Shown here: piece by piece, positions 12,482 through 25,183 of the stretch
Layout: each line of letters starts with the position of its first letter
Numbering within the stretch: the stretch's first letter is position 1
Assembly: GCA_021234535.1 (NCBI GenBank)
Contig: CM037830.1
Coordinates: 13,385,116 to 13,449,115 of the forward strand
Direction: 5' to 3'
Origin: Stichopus chloronotus
Taxonomy: Eukaryota; Echinodermata; Holothuroidea; Aspidochirotida; Stichopodidae
DNA length: 64,000 nt
The notes under the pieces: generated by a model
The model's input: only the letters and a program-made list of their open reading frames with translations
What the model was told of the DNA's origin: nothing
Database searches by the model: none
Position numbers and translations under genes: made by a program

Positions 12482-12529
<48 letters not shown>
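12393..12529. repeat. (CAT)n microsatellite
   Basis: About 45 near-perfect trinucleotide units with occasional T or C interruptions. A histidine-rich open frame over it is an artefact of the repeat. Confidence 0.95.
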
Positions 12530-12531
<2 letters not shown>

Positions 12532-14823
12532 CTTTCTACTTTATACACAGAACTCCGAACATATAAGGCAAAAAAATGTGGATAAGTATACGCTTATTTT
12601 ACTAACTTGAGTAACAAAGTTTACTTCCGAAAGCTTACTTTATTGCTTTGCTCACAGACGTCATACTTAGTAGTTTATTAACACATAAAATGCTATCACA
12701 TGAAATAAGCAACTATATCGATACTACTTCAACGCATATCACAACATGCAATAAATACTGTTTTCAACATTCATCCGGTCGATGTTTGGTTTAAAGTAAT
12801 TCATTTAGCCATTTCAGCATCCCCCCGTACGTCCCTCTTTCCAAGCGTGTTTCAAAAAGCGTGTGTTTGTGAGGGGGGGGGGGGTGGAGTAACGTGGCAC
12901 AACACCTTAGGAGCACTTTCCATACAGTCGGACATCCCCCCCCCCCCCTCTTTGGAAGTAGAAGGACTATTGTCCATGAAGGTTTATGTATGCTTAAATG
13001 TTTTAAGTTGGTACCGGAAGTCCCCGGGAGCGTGAGGTTTCAGGTACCTCCTGGTTACGCCCAGAGACACCACTCCATTGGAAAATAGTGTGCCATCCCC
13101 GCCGAAGCTATGGGGGGGGGGGGGTGTATACCAAATCACGGGTACTATAGAATCAAGCATTTCACGATCTACGAGTTATATATTTGACGTTCACCAAACC
13201 GACCACAAGATATCGCAATTGGCCCATTCTATTTATATAGAAATGTAAAACCTCGGATTAATCAGGGAATTGCCACTTGGACCAGCTCCATGGATTAACG
13301 GATTATCGGTTTGATGACAAAGAGGGCTTTTGAGTGAGTGGCTGGATGGCTGATGGTAGTGACTGCATGCGTGGGGCGTTAGAAAATTTATTTCATCCAA
13401 GCAATCCTAAGTAAGCATCTATGGGACAACCTCCATATAGGGGTGGATGGGCTCTGAAAAAAAAAAAACTGCATCTCTATAAAAATTTTACTAACCCAGG
13501 ATAAAATGCATTGCAACTGAAAGCTGCGTCTAATTACAAAATGTGAACTTAATTGTACACGGTTCATTTTGGATAAGTACCAGATTTAGTTGGAGCTAAG
13601 TCAGGGGGTGAACGGGAAAATACCCTCTGTCAGTGCCGCCACTGTGGAGATAGCTCAAAATACTCCGCTGAGAAAAGTCACTTTGAAACGTAAGTTGCGT
13701 GCAGAAAGAAATTATTCTCTACAGACTTGTTAAACAACTATACCGTACCAAAACTAATGATATCCTATACTTGACAGAAAAACAGCTCTTCCATTTGGTG
13801 GATTCTTCAATGACTGATAAATTTTCTGGTCTAAAGCGGGTTTTCCAACTTTCCATTTTTTAGGTTGCAAAAGGTATATACAGAGAAGTCATTTCGCTTT
13901 ATTCTGCAGAGAAATAGTAGCTTCTCTTTCGTAAATGTTACCGATGCTGGAAGTATTTCATGTTTGGATCCCTGCCTGAAGACAATGAAGGAAATACAGT
14001 ATTCCAGTTACAGTCAGTACATCCGACTAGCTTCCATTTTGAAAGACGAGACAGAAGCATAATTGTGCAAAATCTTTGTTAGGAGGAGGTTCAATATAAG
14101 CCCAACAAGACAGAAATCATATAGTTTAGCAACAAGTCTAGTATTTGTTTTCCAGATCATGTTGGCAATGGCTTTTGTAATACAGTATTAAATGGTAAAT
14201 GGAAAACTGTCAAGTATATTAAACTTTACCACGAGAGATTCGCGAATGAGCAGGTTCCATAATCTCCCACCCGCTAGGCGATTTTATGACTTAGGAGCTA
14301 TGAATAAACAATCGTATGGTCTGTTTTTGTTTCAGGTTTATTAAAAGTACTGAAATAATTTATATATATTTGACTTACAAATTCAAGAACAAAGTATCCG
14401 CAATTACAATCTGTTCAAAGCGTCCAGAGACATTTTCAAAACAAGTTTCCGACCCGTAGATTTCGCTTTCCGAAATTACGTTCCAATGACAGTTGACGGT
14501 CCACAACACAAGCAACTAAACCTTTCGAGGACCTAACTCAGCTAGTTGAGAGATGTCAAGGACCTCAGTAATTGGGCCAGGGTAAACTGTTTCCATCTTA
14601 ATTAAAAAAAAAACAACACGCAAACAAATGCAAATTTTATCTAAGCATAACAGTCCTGCTCAGTCTGCGTTGTTAATAAATGGTAATCCGTAAGACTTTC
14701 AGTTCACAAGGGATGATGACATTTTAGGGTACCCTTCACTTATGCGTGATTCATCCGATTTATATACAGCCCAACTGAACACAATGAGGTAGAACAATGC
14801 TTTGAACCTTTTATTGCTACTCG

Positions 14824-14881
14824 ACAGTCAAGTCAGTATCACTGTCCTACAAATCCAAGCGACTGGTTATTCTTTTCGGAG
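14824..14881 (+). repeat. Dispersed repeat J copy 1
   Basis: The block 'acagtcaagtcag-atc-ctgtc-cacaaat-caa--gactggttat-tcttcgga' is shared with 44056-44112. This shows a low-copy dispersed family; its full extent is unknown. Confidence 0.5.
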
Positions 14882-15076
14882 TCAAGTTAGATTGTAACAT
14901 AAGATTAGGGCCACTGGCCTAGACAGTATTTTTCAAACAAGGGGCCCAAACGTGAATAGTTGACTAGTCGAAGGAGCTAGCAGACCGAAAAGGGAACAAG
15001 AGTGAACGGGAGGAGAACATCTCATTCAACATTGTTTTAGGGACGACGAATTACTTAAGACAATAGCTGTCTCGTT

Positions 15077-15165
15077 AAAGCGGAGCGCCACCATCCGTTG
15101 GTGCGTAGAAACTTTTGATAAAAACACATGCCAGATTGCAAGAAATGGTACTTTGCAGGTCCATT
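15077..15165 (+). repeat. Dispersed repeat I copy 1
   Basis: AAAGCGGAGCGCCACCATC plus a nearby TTGGTGCG is repeated at 36163-36196. A more diverged version that also shares 'cagattgca-gaaatg' lies at 26026-26130. Confidence 0.55.
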
Positions 15166-17140
15166 TTCAACATAACAATTTTATTCAAGAAGACGTTGTG
15201 ACCAAAGCACATGACTACTTAAGGTACCACCTTTACACTATACAAGCGCAGCGCCGTAATTAGTTTCTGTCATTCCTCCATCCAGAAAAATCATGCCGAC
15301 TATCAATTGGTACATATGAATTTATTTGACACATTTTCGTATACGAATGTTTGGGTGGTATGTAAGGATTGAATTGTGTAATAGTTAAGCCAGTAACGTA
15401 CTCGTTCGCACGGGGTGTTTTTGCGAGACACTCTTTAGCAAGTTTAGTTGCACAGCCTTTTTGGAAATGCACGGCAAGGTCGTTGACGCCATGTCCACAG
15501 TCAAGATACGTTCAACAATTTTGTTTGCCATGACAGGGACGCAAATGTCGATTGACAGGATTAATATACCAAGCCACCGTAACCCGCCATGATGACAACA
15601 ACAAACTATCTGACAAAAAAGACAAGCAAACAGATATTACAGTACACAAAAGTAGTTTTAGAAATATCACGAAAAGAAATGCAACAACATAAAGCTAGTA
15701 CATCCGGAATCTACAGGATCAGAAAACCGATTACTCCATCCAATATATAATAGCTGATATTATCATTCTTATTAAATTTATATTGTCATTATTATTGTTA
15801 TTATTATTATTAAATTTATACAGCGATTTTTGTAAAATGTTATTCAAAAGCGCTTTACAATACATGCAATCCCTACTCAACCTCCACCAAATCCTGCACA
15901 CCTCTGCATTAAAAAAAATACTTTGTTATCTATAAGCCAGAAATGGCTAGCCTGAACAAAAGAAGCGAGCAGGAATCAGCTTGCAGACATAGAGAGAACC
16001 CCCATTGTACAATGTTAATCCAGGCTAAAACCGAAATTAAAATGGACTGAAAGTGCCCTTCCACCTCACACAACGTTTTTATACTGAAGAGTGAGGCTCT
16101 TAATCCCTTACGAAACAAGCTTGTGGATATATATATATACCTTATTCCTAAGGCGTTGAACAAGAGTTTCTCTACACAAGACGTCGTTTAAACCATTCTT
16201 GCATGTAATTTCATCGAACGGATTATATAGTCAGGACATTCGCCACTTACTGTCCGCTGCAAGTGACGGCACTCGGAGAAGAAGAGATTTTTTTAATGTC
16301 AAATAATTAATCTGTCTTCCTTCCTTTTCCTTCACACGTGTAGATATTGTTTCATACGCCACTACTTGTAATGTGTATGAGAATACCTGAAATTGCGGTT
16401 TCAAGAGTTATGACTTATTGCGGGGGATGCACATCGTTCGATCTGCTTATCTTCTTAAGTACTCTAAAGCTCTTAACTTTAGACCACAGAGGAAATCCAC
16501 AGAAGACTCCGGATTTTTATCTCTTTCAAAAGCAAGTGCTGAAAGTGTACGAATTCACCTACATTGGATGTTCATTGCGGCCTGTTGTGTGGGCGACTGC
16601 TTGCATAGGAGTTATATCATATGCCTCAAATTGTAACCAACTTTGAAGTTACTTTACCTTTAAGGATGTCGACCGTTTTCAGTGAAAACATAACACAAAG
16701 GGATTCGTAAGTTTATTTCAGATATCTTTGCACACACGGGTATTTTAATATTTTCCGAGCCTACATTTATTGTAATGTTTCTTTTAGAATTATTAGGCAA
16801 TCAAGGTTCACTCAACTGACAATCGAAAATTTTAAGAAGATTATGTTCTTGACATTTTCTCACGGCATATCTATGAAGTTCTTCAAAGCATCTTGTATCT
16901 GTGAACTGTGACTTTAATAATTTGTTGTTCAATAGCAATTTGAATAACGATTGATCAGTCCAATTGTTGACTATTGATCAGATTACAAACGAGCAAGCAA
17001 GTTGGCTACATAATTTGGTTCGTAGGAGGTTGCATAAAGTAATGTGCGCAGAGACATTCAAAGTCTTAGAAGATACAACCTGAAATTTGGCGCGAACTTT
17101 GGAATATGCAGAGTGTATCATCTTTACGGTGGTTAGGGTG

Positions 17141-18205
17141 ATGGCATACATTCATTCGATGAACATGGAACACTCTAATAGCTCAGAATGTTTCAGTTTG
17201 TCGTTGGATTGCGTTTCCTTGAGGGAGGAACTACCGTCTAACAACCATCGCAGCGATCAGTATACTTCCTTCAGTCTAAAAATGTCCAAAATCGGTTTGG
17301 TCATCTACATCGCCTTTTACGTACCTGTTATATTTTTTTCTGTCTTTGGAAACTTGATGGTCATAACCTCGTTCGTACGTGCCAAGAGCTTTTGCCGAGT
17401 ACACAGTTACTTCATAGTCGGTCTAGCCGTAGCCGATTTTCTCACTGGCTTCATCGCGATACCGTGTGCTATGTTCGCACGTATTGTTGTATCCCCTCTA
17501 ACATGCCTTGAAGGGACAAGAGATTATTTTTTTGCACCCGCTGTCATTTTCTGCTCCGTTTCTGTGTACCACCTGGTAGCTATTGCGATAAACCGTTATA
17601 TCGCTGTATCTAAACCGTTGAAATATTCGACCATCATGAAGCCGATAAACTGCAAAGTCATCATTATTTTAATGTGGTTCCTAGGAGTTGCTTTCGGTAT
17701 GTTACCGCTTCTCACCAAAGATGACCACGCCGCCAACTCATGGGTGTGCGGTAACGACCGTTATGGCTCTTCGGCTGTTATTGCCCATAGAATAGTTACC
17801 TCCCTTGTAATACCAACATTCATGGTGCTGCTATCTTTAATCTACGTGCGCATCTTTTACTTAGCCTATAAGTGCAAATGGATTGCCACAAAAAAGCACG
17901 GCATGCCCGAACGGTCGTCACCGGTAAAAGCCTACCGACAATCACGGTCGACTTGGCATATCCGAACTACCGTTACATCAGCTATCATTTTAGCCGTGTT
18001 CTCTGTCTGCTGGCTTCCCCACAGTTTCGAGTTCTTGTTCGAAGTGTTCACTCGATCGCAAGATAACTCTCTGTTCGTCTACATAGTCATAACGGAAACG
18101 CTCGGATTTTCAAACTCGTTTGCGAATCCGATCATATACGGCTTTCGGAATCGGGCTTTTCGGAATGCTTGTGGCAAGTTGATGCAGGGACTGAAGTGCA
18201 AATAA
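17141..18205 (+). CDS. Class A (rhodopsin-family) GPCR, adenosine-receptor-like (354 aa, intronless)
   Basis: A seven-helix plasma-membrane receptor. Landmarks, counting from the ATG at 17141, are: N-glycosylation site NSS at residue 13; G70-N71 in helix 1; LAVADF with D99 in helix 2; C122 (helix 3 disulphide partner) and a Cys at 203 in loop 2; N151-R152-Y153 at the end of helix 3, in place of the usual DRY; CWLP at 290-293 in helix 6; NPIIY at 329-333 in helix 7; then FRNRAFR of helix 8. The segments AIAINRYIAVSKPLKY and NSFANPIIYGFRNRAFR most resemble adenosine receptors, but ligand assignment is inference and an amine-type orphan is possible. The frame is also open upstream without an ATG. 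Methionines at 17159 and 17165 are alternative starts. Confidence 0.87.
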   Translation: MAYIHSMNMEHSNSSECFSLSLDCVSLREELPSNNHRSDQYTSFSLKMSKIGLVIYIAFYVPVIFFSVFGNLMVITSFVRAKSFCRVHSYFIVGLAVADFLTGFIAIPCAMFARIVVSPLTCLEGTRDYFFAPAVIFCSVSVYHLVAIAINRYIAVSKPLKYSTIMKPINCKVIIILMWFLGVAFGMLPLLTKDDHAANSWVCGNDRYGSSAVIAHRIVTSLVIPTFMVLLSLIYVRIFYLAYKCKWIATKKHGMPERSSPVKAYRQSRSTWHIRTTVTSAIILAVFSVCWLPHSFEFLFEVFTRSQDNSLFVYIVITETLGFSNSFANPIIYGFRNRAFRNACGKLMQGLKCK

Positions 18206-18853
18206 GATCGACTGATCTGCCTCCCTTCAACGCCAAAGTCGATTTCTGATTGCCATTGGCAGCCTGTTCACTGCATGGCCATTTCTCGTTCATCACCACC
18301 ACGACGAATTCACCGGCATATTGGCTCTGCAAGACAAACTCAATCCATTTCATATGAATCATTAAGCAAAGGTTCCCGGAGCTTGTAGGCATAGATATCG
18401 ATAACGTTTAAGACTGGTCATGTGTTTAAGCACAAAGTAAATATTGAAATGTTCTTTGGTTTTGCTTCTTTTTGTTACAAACCAAATGGGATACTGATTT
18501 AATATAGTATGTACACGGTTTGATTAAAAAATACTTATTGTGAAATTTTAAATATAATTGCTTTTTTTAACTTTACATTGACTTAAATATCGAACATATC
18601 TCTATAATGCTTTCAGCACAGAGTCCCACACAAGAAAACCATTACAAAAGAATCATTTGTGTATTCTACATGTTTAAGTTATACACGCAAACTTTCGGTT
18701 ATTTCTCACAAAATATGACTTTCAATCCATCAAATTTAATATTTCAACAAAGTAAGTGTTACACAGGTATCGGTGTTTTGTCTATGTAGAATACACTGAA
18801 CACGAACATGCAACGCTGTTGTTTGTGTCTCTTCCTTCGTGTGTTTTCTTGTC

Positions 18854-18915
18854 GTTGTTCTGTGTTCTGTGTTCTGTGTTCTGTGTTTTTTTTTTTTTTT
18901 TTTTGGGGGGGGGGG
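18854..18915. repeat. (TTCTGTG)n, T-run and G11 tract
   Basis: Four copies of a TTCTGTG-type heptamer run into a T homopolymer of about 17 nt and then G11. Such tracts are prone to copy-number and assembly error. Confidence 0.85.
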
Positions 18916-19239
18916 TTAATAGCTATAATGACACAAACATCATTGCAAATATTACTGATGGCCAAGGATGTCGCCACGCCAGTCAGCTGGTGCCGTCCGG
19001 CACTAACTTCTTGCCTGCAGACGCGAAGCCTAAAATTGCTGGATCCCTACCGGTATTAAAATGATCACATTCAAGAAAACAAAATAATGAAAATTACAAC
19101 TTGCTACACACAACATACCATTTGACGATGACGTAAGTCTGCAAATCACCTGTCATGTGGGGGGGGGGGGATTGTGAACAACTTTTCTGACGTTATCAAA
19201 GTGTAGCATCGGTGCGTGATTTGAATGATTAATGAATGA

Positions 19240-19312
19240 TCTTAAATCTTATATATTATCAGATCTTAAATCTTATATATTCTCTCTATCTTAAATCTTA
19301 TATATTATAAGA
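19240..19312. repeat. Short tandem repeat, about three units of ATCTTAAATCTTATATATT
   Basis: Three near-identical ~22-27 bp units in direct order, separated by a few variable bases. Confidence 0.8.
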
Positions 19313-19902
19313 TAAAGGTCATACCTCATTACATTTTGATCAGATGTCCTTGAGCACTCAGTGTTGATAAGTAAACAGGTAAATGTAAAAAGTGGGTGAA
19401 ATACAAAAAAAAAAATGGCTGCGAAATGGAGTAGATTATATTGGGAGTATGGCGAGGCGCATATGCCAGTTCAAACAACTCTCCGGCACTCAAATTGGAA
19501 AGGCAATTATCCTGCTGATGTCAGTCCTAGCATACAAATGTTGTTGCTGTTGTTGTTGTTAGAAAAGAAATTTGTGTTGTGAATGTGGATTTTTCTAAGA
19601 AAAGAGCTGTAAACACCCTTGATGTAAAAGATTTCAAAGACTGATAGCAAATTTGTTCAAGCTATAATTGTCTGATAATATTCAACTGATAATATTAAAG
19701 AAGCTTTCCCGATAGCTGCGTGAATAGGTTTTTTATTTTCTTTTTGTTTTGCATACTGATCTTTGACATAATGTTCAGCAATCAGGTTTATTAACTGGTT
19801 ATTTTCTGGAAATAATGAAATGATCACCATAATAATTTTTTCTTTTTTTTTTCTTTTTGAGATGGTGTGTGTGGGTACTTAAAATTGCACATTAAGCTTT
19901 TA

Positions 19903-21220
19903 AGGCATATTTTACTGACAATTGATAGGGTTCTTAAATGAAAGAAAATGATTTTTCATTCCAGACATTTCAAAAGCCATGCCGATATGTTGTTCCTCCC
20001 TCAAGATATTGTCATTTGAAAAAAAGACGTCTCTGGTAAAGGAAGATTTCCATTTGCCCCAAGTTTACCAAAATGCCACGTAACCATGGCAAATTATTGC
20101 AAGAAATCTTCGTTTTTCTTTGAAATTGAAGTTCTCATTTAACATAGAAATTTGACACGTGTGGAAATGTAGAACTGATATAGTGTAGATTTACCTTAAA
20201 ATATTCTAAGATTAAGGTCATATCTCTTTTCTTGCTAAGGGGAAATACCGAAATTCACAAAAGAAAATTTTCTTTTATTGGAGTTAAAGAATGGAACGAA
20301 TTGCCAATCAATCTTAAAAATGCACCATCATATACTACTTTTAAGCGCCTAATCAAATATTTTATATAACCTCATCTTATTTTGTTTTTATTTTTTATGT
20401 ATGTATGTATGTTCTAAGATCTTAATTCATTTACATTCATTTATATATATTTGTTTGAATGTATATGTTTTTCATATTCATTTTTTCATTTTTCTCAACA
20501 TTTATTTCAACCATATATACCATATGTAACAAGTTATACAATTTGATAATGGAACAAAAAGAACAAGTTTTAAGAATGGAAATAAAAACAAGCAATAAAC
20601 AATATCAACATGATGATATACAAAAGTTAATAATCATGGTGGGGGGGGGGGGGGAAGCACAAGAAAGCTACCAAAAGCTTGTGGTAGTGATTCCCCTGGA
20701 ACGAAACACATAGAAACATGTACATCACTAAACAATAATAGAAAAGAAACATTTATTTGTAGTTCCCAGTTCTTAAATCATTCCCATGTTTTGTCTCACT
20801 TTTTGAAGTTTATTAATTTGTAATGAGTTTTACACCTTTTCTTTCTTTTATTGTACACTTTCTACTGTTTCATAATTGTGTAATTTTAAAGAGGGCCTCT
20901 GGTAAGATTAGCCATGGCTAACCGAGCTACCCTCTCAAAACAAGGTTGAAATAAAATAAAATTACACTATTGTAATTCTTCCTTTAGGACAGTCAAAGTT
21001 ATAAAGAAATACAAAAGATATTCAAGCAGTTTTGTCTAGGTGACGTCACCAATTTCTGATTATGTAATGTACAATTTTGAAGTAAATGACTTTATTTAAG
21101 TTCATAACTTCCGAACAGAACATGCTATTGAAATATGGCTTTCACCGATAAAGAGGGAAGAATATTTCCAATCTTTATAAAATATCAATTTCTATCAGTG
21201 ACTAATTCCTTTCAGTATCT
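19903..21220 (+). repeat. Repeat A copy 2, split by a LINE fragment
   Basis: The left part (19903-20236) and right part (20975-21220) line up with the left and right halves of repeat A copies 3 and 4. The intervening 20237-20970 is a LINE 3' end. The junctions fall between 'tctctttt' and 'cactattgtaattc', which are adjacent in the uninterrupted copy at 38500-38520. Confidence 0.75.
20237..20970 (+). mobile_element. 5'-truncated LINE: reverse transcriptase C-terminus plus 3' UTR
   Basis: An open frame at 20247-20369 reads KEWNELPINLKNAPSYTTFK and then a stop. This is the familiar W-N-x-L-P ... FK tail that ends many non-LTR reverse transcriptases. The 3' UTR has a G14 tract (20641-20654), a terminal stem with AGAGGG at about 20890 pairing CCCTCT at about 20932, and an A-rich tail with TAAAA-type repeats ending near 20966. 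It is a dead 5'-truncated copy inserted in the plus direction into repeat A. The clade cannot be assigned from so short a stretch. Confidence 0.75.
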
Positions 21221-23066
21221 GAGAAAAAGACATACATATGTAGATTGGCACTATATTTGTTATGGTAAACAACACGAAGCACAGTGACATAAACGTAACT
21301 AGTCACGCATGATAGGACTACTTTTTGAAGGAACTGGACCAGACAAAATTAAGCAACTGATAAGATCGAAGGAAAACAACAGATATGTCATCGAAATTAT
21401 CCATATAAATGGAAGAACTTTTCCACTGTATAGCAAGGTTGAAAGCGCATGGACTGCGAACGCAGAAAAATCTTTCACTATTGACACAGTAGTGACGTTT
21501 TGCGGTTTCCGCCTGACACGACTAAGCTGATCTTCAGAAGCTTCAGCCCTACTATACAAGGAGTAGCGTTGCTAAGACTCTAGTAATATAGCCTACGTGG
21601 CACCTCTCTGCCCCCCCCCCCCCCCGCTCCCCCATATGGCTGCGACCACAGGCTTCTCGTAGCGAGTGGGTGAAAGGAAAAACTCGTCTGCTACGCGGGT
21701 TGCTATAGTAATGTGGTATCAGACGCACCGTGCTTCTTTTTACAGAGTTGACTGCGCCCTCTGCAGTTCCTCGCCGATTTCTACTTGACACTAGGGTCTC
21801 GTACATTTGCATTCATCAATCAGATATGAATATTCAATACTATTTTCAAGGTATGAGGAGGTGTGGCCACCTCTGTAGTACAGTAAACAAAACATCAAAC
21901 GAAGTCGCAGCGTGAGTAAACAGCTGTATGGTTTGCACATACGAGTAATGCAGGAACAGCATGGGAACCGTAAACATTCGGTTATGTTTATTCATATAAC
22001 GTCATCTCAGTCTTAAGCAGTGATTGGTCACCGTATAGAGGAGGCTGTCTTGTCTTGTACATGAACGTTTATTTTTTGTACCCAACAAATATTAAGAGTT
22101 CTCATTCAACAGTAATTAACACAATAATTACCGATTCTTCTACCTTCAAACAACTCCCCAACGTCTCTATATTTTGGTGAACAATCAGTTTAGACAGAAA
22201 AATCAACTAAAGGTGAATTTTCTCAGCCAAACCCTGATTTCTCCTTTAAGTAAGGTGCAAACGAAGCGTTCTCATAACTGTTCTTGGCTACAACGGATTA
22301 ATAACTCAGATTGACCTTGATGTGAGTAGTGCGCGTGATCAGAAATTACGACTTTTGGTTCAAGAAGCAATTATCAAACCTATTTTGAATGAGAGGTGAA
22401 AAGCACTATAAAGTGATCAAACAATTATTTTTTTTTGTTTTTGAACAGCAGTTTAACTGTGTGCTTCCAGTACAATTTGGTCCTGATTGGCAATACAACC
22501 AAGTGGATGAAGGAGTTCAATCTTGAACAAGAAAAAAAAAAAAAGAAACTGGGTACTGGGACACCCCGTCACCTTTTCAGTGTTAACTACTGGATTAGAG
22601 TTCACAACATACATCAATTTCTCTTGCGTAACAGTAACATTTGGACTGTGAGAAAGGTTTCATGTTATCCTCTGCAGTTGTGGATCGGAGAGAGGGGTGC
22701 TGTGTGTACGTACACCCCATCCGGCTAAATGCGCCTTTTATATAATATCGCAGATAATCTCACCGTTGCTCTTCTGGTCTCAGGTTTGGTGTAGAAACTT
22801 GCACACCATATTCAGAGCGCTATTTTATGTAGGCCCTAAATCCTTCAGATGGAAGACGTTCTCCCAAAATGTGTGAATCAAATGCACTCCCAAACAAAAG
22901 TTCTTTATTCTCCCTTGCTCGAAAATGAGATTGAAGTATATAGCAGCGAAGTTATCCAACAGTACTGTTCAAGGTAATCAGTTATCATAAGGACGCCTAT
23001 TGCTATGTCGATGTAACTTCCGAACGATAAAAGGATATGCAACAACAAAAACGTTTACAAAACTGA
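21221..23066. other. Intergenic stretch, no gene recognised
   Basis: A C15 tract lies at 21611-21625. Opposed short frames at 21299-21559 and 21309-21530 overlap each other and carry no known motif. Confidence 0.5.
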
Positions 23067-23383
23067 GGAGCTTGGGAAGGGACATAAGAATATATGCTTT
23101 ACAGGATTATCGCTAGAAAATGCAGAGATCTCCAGATAATTTTCCCCTTGATAATAAATTATCTTGCGATAATGAATTATGTCGAGATAGTCTAAAGATC
23201 GGGAGTAGTTATCGCAAAGTAATAAATTATCTGGAGATAATAAATTATCCTGAGATAGTTATCTCGAGATAATCAATATCTCGAGACTATTAAAACGATC
23301 TCGGGATAAACATCTCGAGACCTTTGCATTATCTAGAGATAATTATGACAAAAGTTTCCCATGCATGTCCCTTCCAGGGCTCC
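23067..23383. mobile_element. MITE-like element filled with ATTATCTCGAGATAA-type palindromes
   Basis: Ends 23067-23085 (GGAGCTTGGGAAGGGACAT) and 23365-23383 are 19-bp inverted repeats with three mismatches. Between them, 23118-23345 is a run of degenerate short palindromes built on TTATCTCGAGATAA, in both perfect and decayed forms, such as 'gttatctcgagataa' near 23260. There is no coding capacity. Confidence 0.65.
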
Positions 23384-25183
23384 GTACAATGTAGAGAAAT
23401 TGTGTACGCAAAAAATATGTATGGAAGCTAGGCATGTAACAGTGACCTCTAGTAATGGCCATTTGGTTTAAGAAACGTTTCAAATTTTTACCTCATTGAA
23501 TGATGTGAACGTTATAACAAGGTTTACCTACTATAACTTTAAGATAGGTGGTCGATCCCACTAATGACACAGAAGGCAGAAAAGGGGTTCTAACACGTGG
23601 AAAGAAAGATATTTAGCATAAAGTGTTATTTCTTCAAAGTTATTACGGTATGTCACGGCGGGTGTGTAGGGGAGGGGAGGAACGGGGACGAAAGAAAGGA
23701 AACCATAGTTGATGAAGGATTGTCCAATCACAAAATATTAAGAAAACTTTAGAGTGACATTCAGTTTCGTGGCAAACACCATTATCCATGATTCAGACCA
23801 GATCAGTATCCATCTGAAGAAATATCTACAATTATTTTCACTGATGGATCTGTGTCATACTTCTCATGTAAACTCTGTCAGTGAAGGATTTGGTGACGAC
23901 ATGTATCTCAGTGTGAGGGGAGGGAGCGGGCAGCTGTACTTACATTGAACTGCCTTTTCAATTTACTATTGTAATTGTCAGATACAGACTGGTCTTTCTA
24001 TATATTTGGTCGCCTCACATAGCTGTGCGTCTCTTAACTAGATCTTTTATAATTGGGCATCATCTGTCCCCGAATGAACTACTTCCCTAAATTTTGCATT
24101 TTTCATCTAAGCTGAGTCCCTACCGGCCTGTCAGAATGCGGATCTTCCTTTACCTCCTTAATCTTGGGCAAGTACTTTATCTGATAGCAACAAAGAAATT
24201 CGGCAGTACCGGTCGTAAAAGGTCAATGGAAGGAAGTAAACAGTATAGGTCTCATAAAAGAACCCGCAAAAGGCAACAACTTGGGTAACGCAGAAACAGC
24301 CAACTCCGAAATCAGGATTTTACGGGAGGAAGATTTTTCCTCCTACAAGCGAAACAAAAACTTAAGGGCAATCTTCATTACATTTCAAGTTAAACATACA
24401 AAATCGTCCTGCGTGCCTATGAATAGATGAGGTCATAACTTGTTAAGTTGCAATCTTCTTCTTTTTTTTTCTCACCGACGTCTTTACAGGAGATAACTTC
24501 ATCTGTTAGCTTTTGGCTGTGATTCGTCAAAGCTGTTAGTTTGATCATCCTCACTATAGGCCTATGCCAAAGTTAATGAATTTGTCGTAGTAAATTCCAA
24601 CTTGCATGACATCCTCACTGGGGTTGGGTAGATGCTATTAATTCAGTTTGCCTTTTTATGCTGGTTAGATTCTTTCATCACCTTGATCAGATTTTGCTAT
24701 TCCCTCTGAAGTGGGATATGCTGCTGGTATTTACATCTTCGATGCCCATGCCCTTTAAACCCGTTTAGTGTTCTTTATAAGTTTGTAGAAGCACTTGAGG
24801 AGTTTCTTAATTGGTTGTGGATAGTCGCACACCTACATCTGTGCCCTCACAGTGTGATATACAGTAATAAAGTGGTTGCTTTCCAGAGTCGAGTTTAGAT
24901 TGTCCGTACTGAGCATTTTCCTGTAATTTGAACATTGTTTCACACAAAATCTAGTGTCAAATCACGGAGCTTTGCTGGCTCCAGTTACCTGTTCCACGGT
25001 ACTTTGTTGTCGGATTTTACAAACTAGACACATACCCATTTCAACGTTATTTAAAGCCATATATTTTTGTCCATTCCGTTCAAAGACTGTGGGAATATAT
25101 ATGCAGTCGGTAAACTAAATCGTTGGGGCCTCAACCAGTGTACCACAACACAGCCATATTATCAAGCACCGCGGTTACCAAAA
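23384..25183. other. Intergenic stretch upstream of the esterase gene
   Basis: No gene was recognised. The last bases before the esterase ATG contain an AT-rich 'attTAAAgccatatatttttg' near 25051-25071 that could be core promoter, but this is not distinguishable from background. Confidence 0.4.

Larger units (their letters stand above)
12530..17140. other. Intergenic stretch with dispersed repeat fragments
   Basis: No gene was recognised. It contains G/C tracts at 12873-12884, 12936-12948 and 13112-13124. Fragments of dispersed families lie at 14824-14881 and 15077-15165. A (TTA)-rich stretch at 15775-15840 runs into 'cagcgatttttgtaaaa...aaaagcgctttacaa' (15828-15869), an imperfect inverted pair resembling a MITE end. 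A 99-codon frame at 16347-16646 has no family features. Confidence 0.5.
18206..19902. other. Intergenic stretch downstream of the GPCR gene
   Basis: No gene was recognised. The stretch holds simple repeats (listed separately) and G tracts. No convincing polyadenylation signal was assigned for the receptor gene. Confidence 0.5.

Noticed and set aside
12298..12585. Histidine-rich 95-codon protein
   Set aside because: Pure translation of the (CAT)n microsatellite.
20459..20713. 84-codon plus-strand frame
   Set aside because: It lies in the LINE 3' UTR, crosses a G14 tract and has no protein features.
23540..23570. tRNA-like B box (GGTCGATCCCAC)
   Set aside because: No matching A box or acceptor stem could be found around it.
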